Origin: Planctomycetota bacterium
GTDB taxonomy: Bacteria > Planctomycetota > Planctomycetia > Pirellulales > Pirellulaceae
Direction of reading: 5' to 3'
DNA: 64,000 nucleotides
NCBI GenBank assembly: GCA_016872725.1
Contig: VGZC01000010.1
Coordinates: 1 to 64,000, forward strand
Shown here: positions 26,371 to 34,580 of the stretch, piece by piece
How the letters are laid out: each line of letters starts with the position of its first letter
Position numbering within the stretch: the stretch's first letter is position 1
The notes under the pieces: generated by a model
What the model saw: only the letters and a program-made list of their open reading frames with translations
What the model was told of the DNA's origin: nothing
The model's database searches: none
Program-made: the position numbers and the translations under genes

Positions 26371-27663
26371 GTGCACGACGTCGACAGGTCCAGGAGCCTT
26401 GCATGCGAATCGGCCATTCTGGTTCGCGTGGTGTTGCCCGACGCGTCCGCGGATCCGATCGATCCGCTCGAGGAACTCGATGGGCTCGCGGCGACGGCCG
26501 GTGTGATGGCGGTCGGCGCCTTGACGCAGCGCCGCGAGGCGCCCGACGCGGGGACGTATCTGGGCAAGGGGAAGTCGGAGGAACTCAGGGCGCTCGTCGC
26601 TCGGCACGACGCGGACGTCGTCATCTTCGACAACAACTTGAGCCCCGGCCAAACGCGCAATCTCGAAAAGCTCCTGGGTGTGAAGGTCATCGACCGCACC
26701 GAGCTGATTCTCGACATCTTCGCGACGCGGGCGCGAACCTACGAGGCCCGCCTTGCCGTCGAACTCGCGCAGCTCGAATACGCGTTGCCCCGTCTCAAAC
26801 GCATGTGGACGCACCTGTCGCGGCAGACGATGGGGGTCGGCATGCGGGGCCCCGGCGAAAAGCAGCTCGAAGTCGACCGCCGGCTCGTGGAAAAGCGGAT
26901 CCATGAATTGCGAGGCGAGATCAACGGCATCGAGCGGCGCAAGGAACGGACGGTGGCGGGCCGGCGCGGTTTCATGACCGTATCGCTCGTCGGCTACACC
27001 AACGCGGGCAAGAGCACATTGATGAACGCGCTGACGAGCGCCGGCGTCGAGGCGGCGGACAAGCTGTTCGCGACGCTCGACACGCGAACGCGCAAGTGGC
27101 ATCTTCCCAGTTGGGGGCCGGTGCTCCTTAGCGATACGGTCGGCTTCATCCGCCATTTGCCGCACAGCCTGATCGCGAGTTTCAAAGCGACCCTCGAAGA
27201 AGCCCGCCAGGCCGACTTGCTGCTCCACGTCGCCGACGCGTCAAGCCCATGGGTATTCGAACAGATTAGCGCGGTGTACGAGGTGCTGACGGAGATCGGG
27301 ATCGACGCGAAGGACGCCATCCTCGTGCTCAACAAGATCGACCGCGTCGAAGGCCCTGCCTCGCTCCATGCCGTGGTCAATCGGTATCCGAGCGCGATTC
27401 CGATCAGCGCGCGGTCGGGCGAGGGTCTCGCGCGACTCGCGATCGCCGTCAGTGACGCACTGAGTCGCGGGTTCCGCGACGTCGAAATCGAAATGGGCGT
27501 CGACCAAGGCAGGCTGATGGCCCATTTGGCGGAACACGGCGAGGTGTTGTCGCGCCGGTATCACGATGATCGCGTGACATTCCATTGCCGGATCCCCGAG
27601 CGGTTCCTGGGTCCGCTGCGGGACGAGCGCGAGGTTGTGGTGAGGGACCGCGCGTCGCGGTAG
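26371..27663 (+). CDS. hflX: Ribosome-associated GTPase HflX
   Basis: Translational GTPase that splits or rescues stalled 70S ribosomes under stress. The N-terminal domain contains GTYLGKGKSEEL and VIFDNNLSPGQTRNLE, the central helical domain has MGVGMRGPGEKQLEVD, and the G domain has G1 GYTNAGKSTLMN, G3 DTVGFI and G4 NKID. At 430 residues it matches E. coli HflX. I start at the GTG at 26371, since AAGGGGA lies five bases upstream and the protein then begins just before the conserved AILVRV strand; the same frame is open back to 26155 but shows no homology there. It is divergently placed to the isomerase-like gene. Confidence 0.93.
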   Translation: MHDVDRSRSLACESAILVRVVLPDASADPIDPLEELDGLAATAGVMAVGALTQRREAPDAGTYLGKGKSEELRALVARHDADVVIFDNNLSPGQTRNLEKLLGVKVIDRTELILDIFATRARTYEARLAVELAQLEYALPRLKRMWTHLSRQTMGVGMRGPGEKQLEVDRRLVEKRIHELRGEINGIERRKERTVAGRRGFMTVSLVGYTNAGKSTLMNALTSAGVEAADKLFATLDTRTRKWHLPSWGPVLLSDTVGFIRHLPHSLIASFKATLEEARQADLLLHVADASSPWVFEQISAVYEVLTEIGIDAKDAILVLNKIDRVEGPASLHAVVNRYPSAIPISARSGEGLARLAIAVSDALSRGFRDVEIEMGVDQGRLMAHLAEHGEVLSRRYHDDRVTFHCRIPERFLGPLRDEREVVVRDRASR

Positions 27664-27723
27664 TCCGCGCCCCGCTCGCCGATGGCGGTTCGAACGGCGC
27701 GGCAACGATGAGGTGGGAATCGG

Positions 27724-28506
27724 ATGGCGCGGCGCGAATTGCGGGGAGCTCGCATTCTGGTGACGGGCGCGTCGAGTGGAATCGGCCGAGCGCTGGCCCG
27801 CGAGCTCGCGCGGCGCCGCGCCGAGACGCTCCTGGTCGCCCGGCGCGGCGGTCGCTTGAAGGCGCTCTGCGACGAACTCGCCTCGCGCGGCGCGGTCGCC
27901 GCCGCTCTGGTCGCCGACGTCGCCGATCCCGAGGACCGCGCCCGGATCGCGGAGGACGTGGCGCGCCGCTGGGGCGCGCTCGACGCGCTCGTCAACAACG
28001 CCGGAATCGGCGCGATCGGTCCGTTCATCGACGCCGATCCAGGGCGTCTCCGGCGCCTGATGGAAGTCAATTTCTTCGCCCCGTTCGAGCTCGCGCGGAG
28101 CCTCTATCCCTACCTCGCGCGAGGACGCCGACCGATCCTCGTCAATGTCGGTTCGGTGCTCGGACACCGCGCCGTACCGGGCAAGTCGGAATACTGCGCG
28201 AGCAAGTTCGCCATGCACGGCATGTCGGACGCGATCCGCGCCGAATTCGCGCGAAGCGGCATCGATGTGCTCTTGGCGAGCCCGAGCACGACGGCAACCG
28301 AGTTCTTCGACGGGTTGGGCGAGCGGCACGCGGCCGCCGCGCGACGGCGCGGAGCCCGTCCCGAGGCGATCGCGCGACGCATCGTCGCCGCCATGCGCGC
28401 GGGACGCCACGAAATCATCCCTTCGTGGGGCGGCCGAGCCCTTGTCTGGTTCGACCGGCTCTTCCCCGCGTGCGCCGACCGCCTCCTGGCGCGGTGGCCG
28501 CGCTAA
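27724..28506 (+). CDS. Classical short-chain dehydrogenase/reductase
   Basis: NAD(P)-dependent oxidoreductase of 260 residues. The cofactor motif TGASSGIGRA is near residues 14-23, NNAG lies near 95, the catalytic Ser is in NVGSVLG, and the catalytic pair is YCASK. The Arg-rich start of the second strand (ARRGGRL) favours NADP(H). The ATG follows GAGGTGGGAA at a good distance. It is downstream of hflX by 60 bases, probably in its own unit. The substrate is unknown; the C-terminal region resembles broad-range SDRs such as DltE- or YqjQ-like enzymes. Confidence 0.85.
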   Translation: MARRELRGARILVTGASSGIGRALARELARRRAETLLVARRGGRLKALCDELASRGAVAAALVADVADPEDRARIAEDVARRWGALDALVNNAGIGAIGPFIDADPGRLRRLMEVNFFAPFELARSLYPYLARGRRPILVNVGSVLGHRAVPGKSEYCASKFAMHGMSDAIRAEFARSGIDVLLASPSTTATEFFDGLGERHAAAARRRGARPEAIARRIVAAMRAGRHEIIPSWGGRALVWFDRLFPACADRLLARWPR

Positions 28507-28659
28507 CCGGTCGGGGTGTCCTTTTCGGAGGAATCCAGCCCCGCCCCGTCGCGTGTTTCGCGGTTCCTTTTTGACCGGTTGCCGCGCGAAGGGTAGGGTT
28601 GAGCAGTCGCTTGGACACCTCCTCCGCCCGAAACTCCGGTCACACCGGTTGCACCGATC

Positions 28660-30204
28660 ATGTCGATATTTCGCGATGAAAGCCTGCTCGCCCGAATCGC
28701 GAAGCCGGGAGGTCGGGGCAACGACGAGGAGGCTTGGCGAAGCGTGGCGGCCACGACGCCGCCATCGGGTCCCGCCGCGTCCGACGACGACGACCCGCGA
28801 CTCGCTCAGATGATCGACCGGATTGAGCGGATGGCGGCGGGCGGAAAAGGAGACCGGTCCGCAAGTGATCCGACCGGCGCGGCGGCGGCCCGGACATCGC
28901 GAACGACCGGCGCGAGCCGCCCGGCCGATCGAGGCCCCATCGCCGACGCCTTTGTGCCGCTCATCCGCAAGTCGCTCGCGGAAATGCACCTGACCGAAGT
29001 CGAGGTCGAATCGCTGATCCTCAAGTACCTGCTCGCGCGGGGCGACGGTCTCGGTCGCGACATCGCCGAGCAACTCAAGGTCCCTTTCCCGTTGCTCGAC
29101 GATCTGCTGCGCCGCATGAAGGCCGAGCAGCTGGTCGTATACCGCAGTTCCAACGAACTGCACGACTATTGCTACCAGCTCACCGAACTCGGCAGGGAAC
29201 GAGCTCGCCGCTGCACGGCGCAGTGCACCTATTTCGGCGCCTTGCCCGTGTCGCTCGGCGATTACGTCGAAAGCGTGCGCCGCCAGTCGCTGACCTTGCA
29301 GCGTCCAACGCCCAGCGACCTCGAACTGGCCTTTCAAGACATCCTCCTGAGCCGCCGCATGCTCGACCGGCTGGGACCCGCCGTGAACTCGGGACGCGGC
29401 ATGTTCCTGTACGGGTCGCCGGGAAACGGCAAGTCGAGCATCGCGAAGCGCATTTCCCAGGTGTTCGGGAAGTACATCTGGCTTCCGCGGGCGATCGGCG
29501 TCGACGGCGAGGTGATTCGCGTCTTCGATCCACACAACCACATGGAGGCGCCGTTGCCCACGTCCGGCGGGATCCTGGATGAATCGATGATCGATCAACG
29601 CTGGGTGCGCGTCGAACGACCGACCATCCTCGTCGGCGGCGAACTCACCATGGCCCAACTCGACGTCGCGCAGAACCTCGAAACGCATATCTGCGAGGCG
29701 CCGTTGCAGATGAAGAGCAATTGCGGCACGCTCGTGATCGACGATTTCGGGCGACAGCGCATGCGGATCGATGAACTGCTGAACCGGTGGATTGTCCCGC
29801 TCGAGGAACGCGTCGATTTCTTGAACCTGCCGAGCGGCAAGACGATCCAGGTACCGTTCGACCAGTTGATCGTGTTCTCGACGAACCTCGAACCGCGCGA
29901 CCTGGTGGACGAGGCTTTCCTGCGGCGGATCGCGTACAAGATCGAGGTCGTCGACCCGACCGAGCCCGAGATGCGGCAGTTATTCCGGCGCGTCGCTGAG
30001 CAGATGGGCATGGAATACCGCGAGGACGTCGTGGACGACCTGCTCGAACGGCACTATCGAGCGGCCGAGCGGCCGTATCGCTGTTGCCATCCCTGGGACT
30101 TGCTCACCCAGATCCGCGCCTACTGCACCTATCGGGGCGTGCCGCTCGAAATGCGCCGCGAGCATTTCGACTTCGCCGTCGAAAACTATTTCGCCGTGAT
30201 GTAG
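28660..30204 (+). CDS. wHTH-AAA ATPase, function unknown
   Basis: Protein of 514 residues. The N-terminal 90 residues are low-complexity and polar. A helical region (residues 95-190) looks like a winged-helix domain (FVPLIRKSLAEMHLTEVEVESLIL... LLDDLLRRMKAEQLVVYR). The AAA+ core has Walker A GSPGNGKSSIAK near residue 252 and Walker B LVIDDFGRQR near 365, with sensor region VFSTNLEPRDLVDEAFLRRI. The C-terminal helical lid ends at residue 514. Similar ATPases are frequent in Planctomycetota and are often found near pilus or secretion genes, none of which are adjacent here. The role is unknown. Confidence 0.8.
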   Translation: MSIFRDESLLARIAKPGGRGNDEEAWRSVAATTPPSGPAASDDDDPRLAQMIDRIERMAAGGKGDRSASDPTGAAAARTSRTTGASRPADRGPIADAFVPLIRKSLAEMHLTEVEVESLILKYLLARGDGLGRDIAEQLKVPFPLLDDLLRRMKAEQLVVYRSSNELHDYCYQLTELGRERARRCTAQCTYFGALPVSLGDYVESVRRQSLTLQRPTPSDLELAFQDILLSRRMLDRLGPAVNSGRGMFLYGSPGNGKSSIAKRISQVFGKYIWLPRAIGVDGEVIRVFDPHNHMEAPLPTSGGILDESMIDQRWVRVERPTILVGGELTMAQLDVAQNLETHICEAPLQMKSNCGTLVIDDFGRQRMRIDELLNRWIVPLEERVDFLNLPSGKTIQVPFDQLIVFSTNLEPRDLVDEAFLRRIAYKIEVVDPTEPEMRQLFRRVAEQMGMEYREDVVDDLLERHYRAAERPYRCCHPWDLLTQIRAYCTYRGVPLEMRREHFDFAVENYFAVM

Positions 30205-30206
30205 GG

Positions 30207-30332
30207 TCAATAGATCAAGGGCGAACCCAATCGCTTCAGATTCGCCTCGTCGGCGACGATCACAATGTCATACGACGCATTGTACGGCACGGGATCGTGA
30301 TTCGGGAGCATTCCCGAACGACGAGTCGGCAT
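30207..30332 (-). CDS. Possible 41-residue protein coupled to DUF447
   Basis: Small frame whose ATG overlaps the DUF447 stop (TGATG), the arrangement of translational coupling. The product is 41 residues with an ordered-looking centre (NASYDIVIVADEANLKRL) of alternating hydrophobics; I do not recognise it. It could be a real small protein, or the truncated 3' end of a once larger downstream gene. Two inverted repeats overlap the boundary region. Confidence is low because length alone cannot show that it is expressed. Confidence 0.33.
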   Translation of the reverse strand: MPTRRSGMLPNHDPVPYNASYDIVIVADEANLKRLGSPLIY

Positions 30333-30360
30333 CACGAGTGGCGTGGGCTTCCCCCCACGC
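30301..30360. terminator. Two inverted repeats between convergent transcription units
   Basis: TTCGGGA-GCAT-TCCCGAA (30301-30318; 7-bp perfect stem, 4-base loop) and GCGTGGG-CTTCCC-CCCACGC (30341-30360; 7-bp stem) lie at the 3' ends of the rightward AAA ATPase and the leftward DUF447 operon. Neither is followed by a U-tract, so intrinsic termination is only possible, not shown. The second overlaps the end of the DUF447 reading frame. Confidence 0.4.
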
Positions 30361-30946
30361 TCCTTCCATTCCCGGCGACATAGTCCGCCAGCAACCGAAA
30401 CGCGCGGTGTTCGCGTTCGCCGCCCGTCTTGTCGACGAGTCTGGCGAATTCCTCGAACGCTCGGGCGATCCGATCGGGCGCGATATAGGTAAGTCGTGTC
30501 GCGAGAATGGCCCCCTCGACGACCGCATGGTGGGCGCGATTCCAACCCACGAAGTCGCGGAATCGATGACGCCCCTCCACCGCGCATTCGAAACGCGCGC
30601 GGGTTCCGTCCATGTCCGTCCGCGTCACGCGGAACTCGAATGCCCGGCAACAGTCGGCCATGACCCGTCCCTCAATCGACTCGGCGGAAATAAACTCGGG
30701 AAACCGATCCCATGCGCCGACGACCGCGCGCGCCAGAATCTCGACGTCGTCCGTGACATGAAAAACGCCCGCGCGGGTCCGCGCCAGGTTGTCGAATGTC
30801 CGCGATTCCGTGAACGGCCTCAGGACGAACGACGCGTAATCCCCGCGGACCACGGGCCCCATCGCCGCGATGCGAGGCGTCCCGTCCGCGTCGATCGTCG
30901 TCACCAGTCCCTCGATGATGATCCCGGATTTCCGCATGTCGGACAT
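30332..30946 (-). CDS. DUF447 protein of the H4MPT C1 gene set
   Basis: Flavin-reductase-like protein of family DUF447, found in methanogens, H4MPT-using methylotrophs and Planctomycetota. The conserved core is IIIEGLVTTIDADGTPRIAAMGPVV, FRPFTESRTF-like LRPFTESRTF, NLARTRAGVFHVTDDVE, and VGWNRAHHAVVEGAILATRL at the C-terminal side. Its exact role in H4MPT metabolism is not known. The frame continues upstream into the PabA stop (a TTG overlaps it), but ATG codons at 30955 and 30946 follow GGGAGG and start nearer the conserved domain; I choose 30946. It is the last sizeable gene of the PAB/DHPS-like operon. Confidence 0.78.
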   Translation of the reverse strand: MSDMRKSGIIIEGLVTTIDADGTPRIAAMGPVVRGDYASFVLRPFTESRTFDNLARTRAGVFHVTDDVEILARAVVGAWDRFPEFISAESIEGRVMADCCRAFEFRVTRTDMDGTRARFECAVEGRHRFRDFVGWNRAHHAVVEGAILATRLTYIAPDRIARAFEEFARLVDKTGGEREHRAFRLLADYVAGNGRSVGGSPRHS

Positions 30947-30972
30947 GGACGGCATGGCCTCCCGCGCTCGAA

Positions 30973-31635
30973 TCAAAACGTCACGGGGACCCGGATCGGA
31001 ACGGGAGGCTCCCGCCGAGGCGCGATCGGAACCTCGTCGGCGAATCGATCACGGGGAACAACGGGCCGGCCGGCGAGTGTGAGGAAGTTGGCGAGGATCG
31101 CGTAGCCGTGTTCGGTCAGCACCGATTCCGGATGGAACTGGACGCCGAAGACGGGCATATCACGATGACCGATCGCCATGATCGCGCCGTCGTCGGACCA
31201 GGCGAGTACTTGAAGGCACTCGGGGAGACTCGCGTGTTCCACGACCAGCGAATGGTAGCGGCACGCCGTGAACGGATTGGGGACACGATCGAAGAGCGGA
31301 TGCTCCGACCGGCGCACCTGGCTCGTTCGGCCGTGCATGGGAGCGGAAGCTCGGACAATCCGCCCACCCAGCGCGGCGGCGATCGTTTGATGGCCAAGAC
31401 AAACGCCGAACATCGGAATGCGGCTCCAGAACCGGCGCACCAGATCGATCGAATCGCCGGCTTCGGCGGGCGTGCAAGGCCCGGGCGAAAGGACGATCGC
31501 GTCGGGAGCCTCGCGATCGATCGCGTCGCATGGGATGGCGTCGTTCCGAATCACGCGCGTCGGTTCTCCGAGCCGCTCGAAATACCGCGCCAGGTTGTGC
31601 GCGAAGCTGTCGTAGTTGTCGATGAGCAGAATCAC
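30973..31635 (-). CDS. pabA: Aminodeoxychorismate/anthranilate synthase glutaminase subunit (PabA-type)
   Basis: Class I glutamine amidotransferase of 220 residues that supplies ammonia to PabB for 4-amino-4-deoxychorismate, the p-aminobenzoate precursor. It starts with LLIDNYDSFAHNLARY, has the catalytic Cys in MFGVCLGHQTIA, and ends the catalytic triad with His-Glu in VQFHPESVLTEHG. PabA and TrpG are not separable by sequence alone, but the partner gene upstream and the DHPS-like gene point to PAB for a pterin cofactor. The start is GTG. It follows PabB by 18 bases and precedes DUF447 with overlap. Confidence 0.85.
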   Translation of the reverse strand: MILLIDNYDSFAHNLARYFERLGEPTRVIRNDAIPCDAIDREAPDAIVLSPGPCTPAEAGDSIDLVRRFWSRIPMFGVCLGHQTIAAALGGRIVRASAPMHGRTSQVRRSEHPLFDRVPNPFTACRYHSLVVEHASLPECLQVLAWSDDGAIMAIGHRDMPVFGVQFHPESVLTEHGYAILANFLTLAGRPVVPRDRFADEVPIAPRREPPVPIRVPVTF

Positions 31636-31653
31636 GCGGGCGCGCTCCGGACG

Positions 31654-33081
31654 TCAGGGAGTCAGTGATTTTATCAAACCGACCGCCTTCTGCCACGTTT
31701 CGTCCAGTTCGCGTTCGGCGTTGGATTGGGCCGTGATTCCGCCTCCCACCTGCATCTGCCACCATCCGTCGCGGGCGGTGATCGTGCGGATGAGGATATT
31801 GAGGTCGAGACATCCGTCGAATCCGACATAGCCGAGCGATCCGCAATAGGCGCCGCGCGCGGTGGGCTCGAGTTCGGCGATGATCTCCATCGCGCGCACC
31901 TTGGGGGCTCCCGTGATCGAACCGCCGGGAAACGCGGCGGGAAGCAGATCGAGCGGTTCAACGCCCGGACGCAACGTCCCCTCCACGGCGGAAACGAGAT
32001 GGTGCACATATTCGTACGCTTCGATCCGGCACAACTCGGTCACGCGGATCGAGTCCGGTTCGCAGACTTTGGAGAGATCGTTGCGCAGCAGGTCGACGAT
32101 CATGACATTCTCGGCGCGGTCCTTCTCGCTGGCCAACAGATCGTCCGCCGCGAACAAGCTCGCCTCGGCGAACGTCGATCTTGGACGCGTCCCCTTGATC
32201 GGCCTCGCCTCGACGCGCCTTCCTTGCACGCGCAGAAAACGTTCCGGCGACGCGCCGGCGATTTGGAACGAGCCGGCGTCGAAGTAGGCGGCGAATGTCG
32301 CCGGGTTGCGTTCGCGCATCCGGAGATAGAGCGCGTGGGCGGAACCCGTCGCGCGGCACAAGAGGCGCTGGGCGAGATTCACCTGGAACGCGTCCCCGGC
32401 GCGGATGTACTCGACCACGCGTTCCACCGCGTCGAGATATCCCTGCCGCGGAAAATTGCTCGTGATCCCCGGACCGCGGTCGGTCGGAAACGCGGGCGCG
32501 CGATCGCGCGAGGAGGAGCGCGAGGACCGCGTCGAAGGGGTCCAGACCGGGGCCTGGGAACCCAGCACACGCTCTTGGAACTCATCGAGCCGACGCGCCG
32601 CGCGCCGCGCGCGTCGAGTCGGCTCGGTTTCGGGGAATCCCTGGGATATCAACCAGGTCGCGCCGGTGTCGTGATCGAACGCGACAACCACGTCATAAAG
32701 GCCGATGACGACGGCGGGGATCTCGAATTCATCGAATCGGGCGCGGGGCACGTCTTCAAAGGCGTGGAGCAGGTCGTACGCGAAGAGGCCCGCGGCGCCG
32801 CCCTGGAACGGAGGCAGATCGGGTCGGTGTTCGGCTCGAAACGGCCGGATCGCGCGGTCGATCGCGGCTGGTGCCGCTCGATCCCCGACGGGGAGTTCAA
32901 CCCACGCGAACGGATCGGCGGTCAGGAACGAGTAGCGTCCCAAACGGGGCCTCCGCAACGCGCTGTCGAGGAACAGGCAGTGCGGCATGGCGAGCATTTT
33001 TCGGAAACAGGCGACCGGATCCAGGCCCGCCGCAAGGCGTCTCGCGATCGGCGGATCGGACTCGGGACACGATCGAGTCAT
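31654..33081 (-). CDS. pabB: Aminodeoxychorismate synthase component I (PabB-type)
   Basis: Chorismate-binding enzyme of 475 residues making aminodeoxychorismate with PabA. Conserved C-terminal motifs are RPIKGTRPRS, MIVDLLRNDLSKV, PGGSITGAPKVRAMEII and GAYCGSLGYVG. The Lys in PIKGT is the nucleophilic Lys characteristic of PabB (TrpE has Ala), which supports the PAB assignment. The start at 33081 overlaps the DHPS-like stop as ATGA and follows a strong GGAGGTG. A product would serve H4MPT or folate; the neighbouring DUF6513 and DUF447 genes favour H4MPT. Confidence 0.88.
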   Translation of the reverse strand: MTRSCPESDPPIARRLAAGLDPVACFRKMLAMPHCLFLDSALRRPRLGRYSFLTADPFAWVELPVGDRAAPAAIDRAIRPFRAEHRPDLPPFQGGAAGLFAYDLLHAFEDVPRARFDEFEIPAVVIGLYDVVVAFDHDTGATWLISQGFPETEPTRRARRAARRLDEFQERVLGSQAPVWTPSTRSSRSSSRDRAPAFPTDRGPGITSNFPRQGYLDAVERVVEYIRAGDAFQVNLAQRLLCRATGSAHALYLRMRERNPATFAAYFDAGSFQIAGASPERFLRVQGRRVEARPIKGTRPRSTFAEASLFAADDLLASEKDRAENVMIVDLLRNDLSKVCEPDSIRVTELCRIEAYEYVHHLVSAVEGTLRPGVEPLDLLPAAFPGGSITGAPKVRAMEIIAELEPTARGAYCGSLGYVGFDGCLDLNILIRTITARDGWWQMQVGGGITAQSNAERELDETWQKAVGLIKSLTP

Positions 33082-34580
33082 GGTTCACCTCCATCCGGTT
33101 CGGACGGAGGGAACGACGACGCATCGGGGCGCGGCTCCGAGTCCGCGGCCCGACCGCGCGCGCGCGCCGCGCGGTGCGCGCGTTCGGGCCGGGTGAGGAA
33201 TCCCCAGTCGAGCGCTTCGTCCTGGCGGTACTGCTTCCCCAGCGTAATCGCGGTGATCGCCTTGGCCGCCTCGTAACCAAGGTAAAAGGCGTGGGAGGCG
33301 TCGATGCGGTCCCGACCCGGCGCGTCGGCATCCCATTCCATCAACCGTTTGAAGACGACGAACGGGTCCTCATCGTGCACGTGCAGCCCGCCGCTCACGA
33401 CGTGCAGTTCGCCCGCCTCCGCGAACAACCGAAAATGCGGATCGCGAAGTTCGCTTGCGAGCCGCTCGACGGCCTCCCGCCCCATCGCGATCGGGTCGGG
33501 ATCGCGGAGCAGCACGAGCCGGCCGTCGATGCGTTTGGGCGCGATTCCGCGGCGCACGGCGAAATGGACCAGCCGCCGCGCGACATCGCATTCCCGAACG
33601 CTCGATCGGGCCCAAGGGACTACCTGGGTCGTCAGCACGCTTTGGATCGAAAGTTCCTCACATAATCCGAGCAGCAGGAGATTCACGGCCGCCGAATCGC
33701 AATCGGTCATTTCGGTCAGATTACCGATCCCCATGAGCATCGGCCGATCGGGATGGCGGCGCCGCGCGGCGGCGTAGCGTTCGAGACTTCGGGCGAATCC
33801 GCAACCGATCGGTTCGAGAATCGGGTCGATCCGGAACGGCACGTTTCGATCGGCGAGGAACTCGATCGTCTCATCGAGGCTTGATTCGGACGCGGGTTCA
33901 TCGGGGACGGCGACGACCTCGCAACCCCAATCGGCGGCCATTTCGCGGTTGGAGCGGTTGACCGAAAGAACGAGTTCCGCGCCGGCGCGGGCCGCGTCGC
34001 GGATTTCGCGGGGATCGAAGCTGTCGATCGAAACGCGCATGTCCGCGTCGCGCAGCGCGCGCACGCAATCGCCGACCGCCGACCACGCGCCGCCCGGTTC
34101 GCAACCGACGTCGATCCAATCGGCGCCCGCGTCGCGATACGCCTTCGCGATCCGCACGATGTCCGCGCGGTCCATCCGCGGCGCGTGGTTGATCTCCGCG
34201 AGGATCTCGATCGACCAGTCGTCGAGTCGAGGCGGTTGTGCGCGGCCGCCCAGGAACTCGGGAAGTGCCCGCAAGTCGCGGGGCCCCCGCTCGATGCTCG
34301 CCGATCCCGCGCGGGCGGCGATCGGTTCGAGGTCGCCTTGGCAGTAGCCGGGCAGGATGATGCGACCGGTTTCCGCCGGCGGCTGGATGCGCGCCGCCAC
34401 CCAGGTCGTGGTCATGAGCGCGGCGACGGAGATCGGAAGGACGTCGACGGAATACGTGAACGACTTGGACTCGCTCAGCGATGCGATCTGTTCGCGCAGC
34501 GCGCGGGCCGCCAATCGTCCCGTGACGAAGTGGATATGCGGCGGCGGCGCGGCCGCGCCGGTTGCGTCCCGATCACACAT
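33078..34580 (-). CDS. DUF6513 dihydropteroate synthase-like protein (H4MPT pathway)
   Basis: Protein of 500 residues: an N-terminal DUF6513 region (FVTGRLAARALREQ, then DVLPISVAALMTT) followed by a dihydropteroate-synthase-like TIM barrel (ILAEINHAPRMDRADIV, AGADWIDVGCEPGG, RVSIDSFDPREI, VVAVPDEP). Such proteins occur in archaea, methylotrophs and Planctomycetota that use H4MPT, where they are thought to condense a pterin with an aminobenzoate derivative. Here pabB and pabA lie directly downstream in overlap. The start is the ATG at 34580, 8 bases inside the upstream SDR gene; a GTG one codon earlier is possible. Confidence 0.86.
   Translation of the reverse strand: MCDRDATGAAAPPPHIHFVTGRLAARALREQIASLSESKSFTYSVDVLPISVAALMTTTWVAARIQPPAETGRIILPGYCQGDLEPIAARAGSASIERGPRDLRALPEFLGGRAQPPRLDDWSIEILAEINHAPRMDRADIVRIAKAYRDAGADWIDVGCEPGGAWSAVGDCVRALRDADMRVSIDSFDPREIRDAARAGAELVLSVNRSNREMAADWGCEVVAVPDEPASESSLDETIEFLADRNVPFRIDPILEPIGCGFARSLERYAAARRRHPDRPMLMGIGNLTEMTDCDSAAVNLLLLGLCEELSIQSVLTTQVVPWARSSVRECDVARRLVHFAVRRGIAPKRIDGRLVLLRDPDPIAMGREAVERLASELRDPHFRLFAEAGELHVVSGGLHVHDEDPFVVFKRLMEWDADAPGRDRIDASHAFYLGYEAAKAITAITLGKQYRQDEALDWGFLTRPERAHRAARARGRAADSEPRPDASSFPPSEPDGGEP

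Noticed and set aside
27241-29688. 815-residue open frame on the minus strand
   Set aside because: It runs antisense to hflX, the SDR and the AAA ATPase, which have clear motifs. High GC keeps such frames open; its product is Arg-rich and matches nothing.
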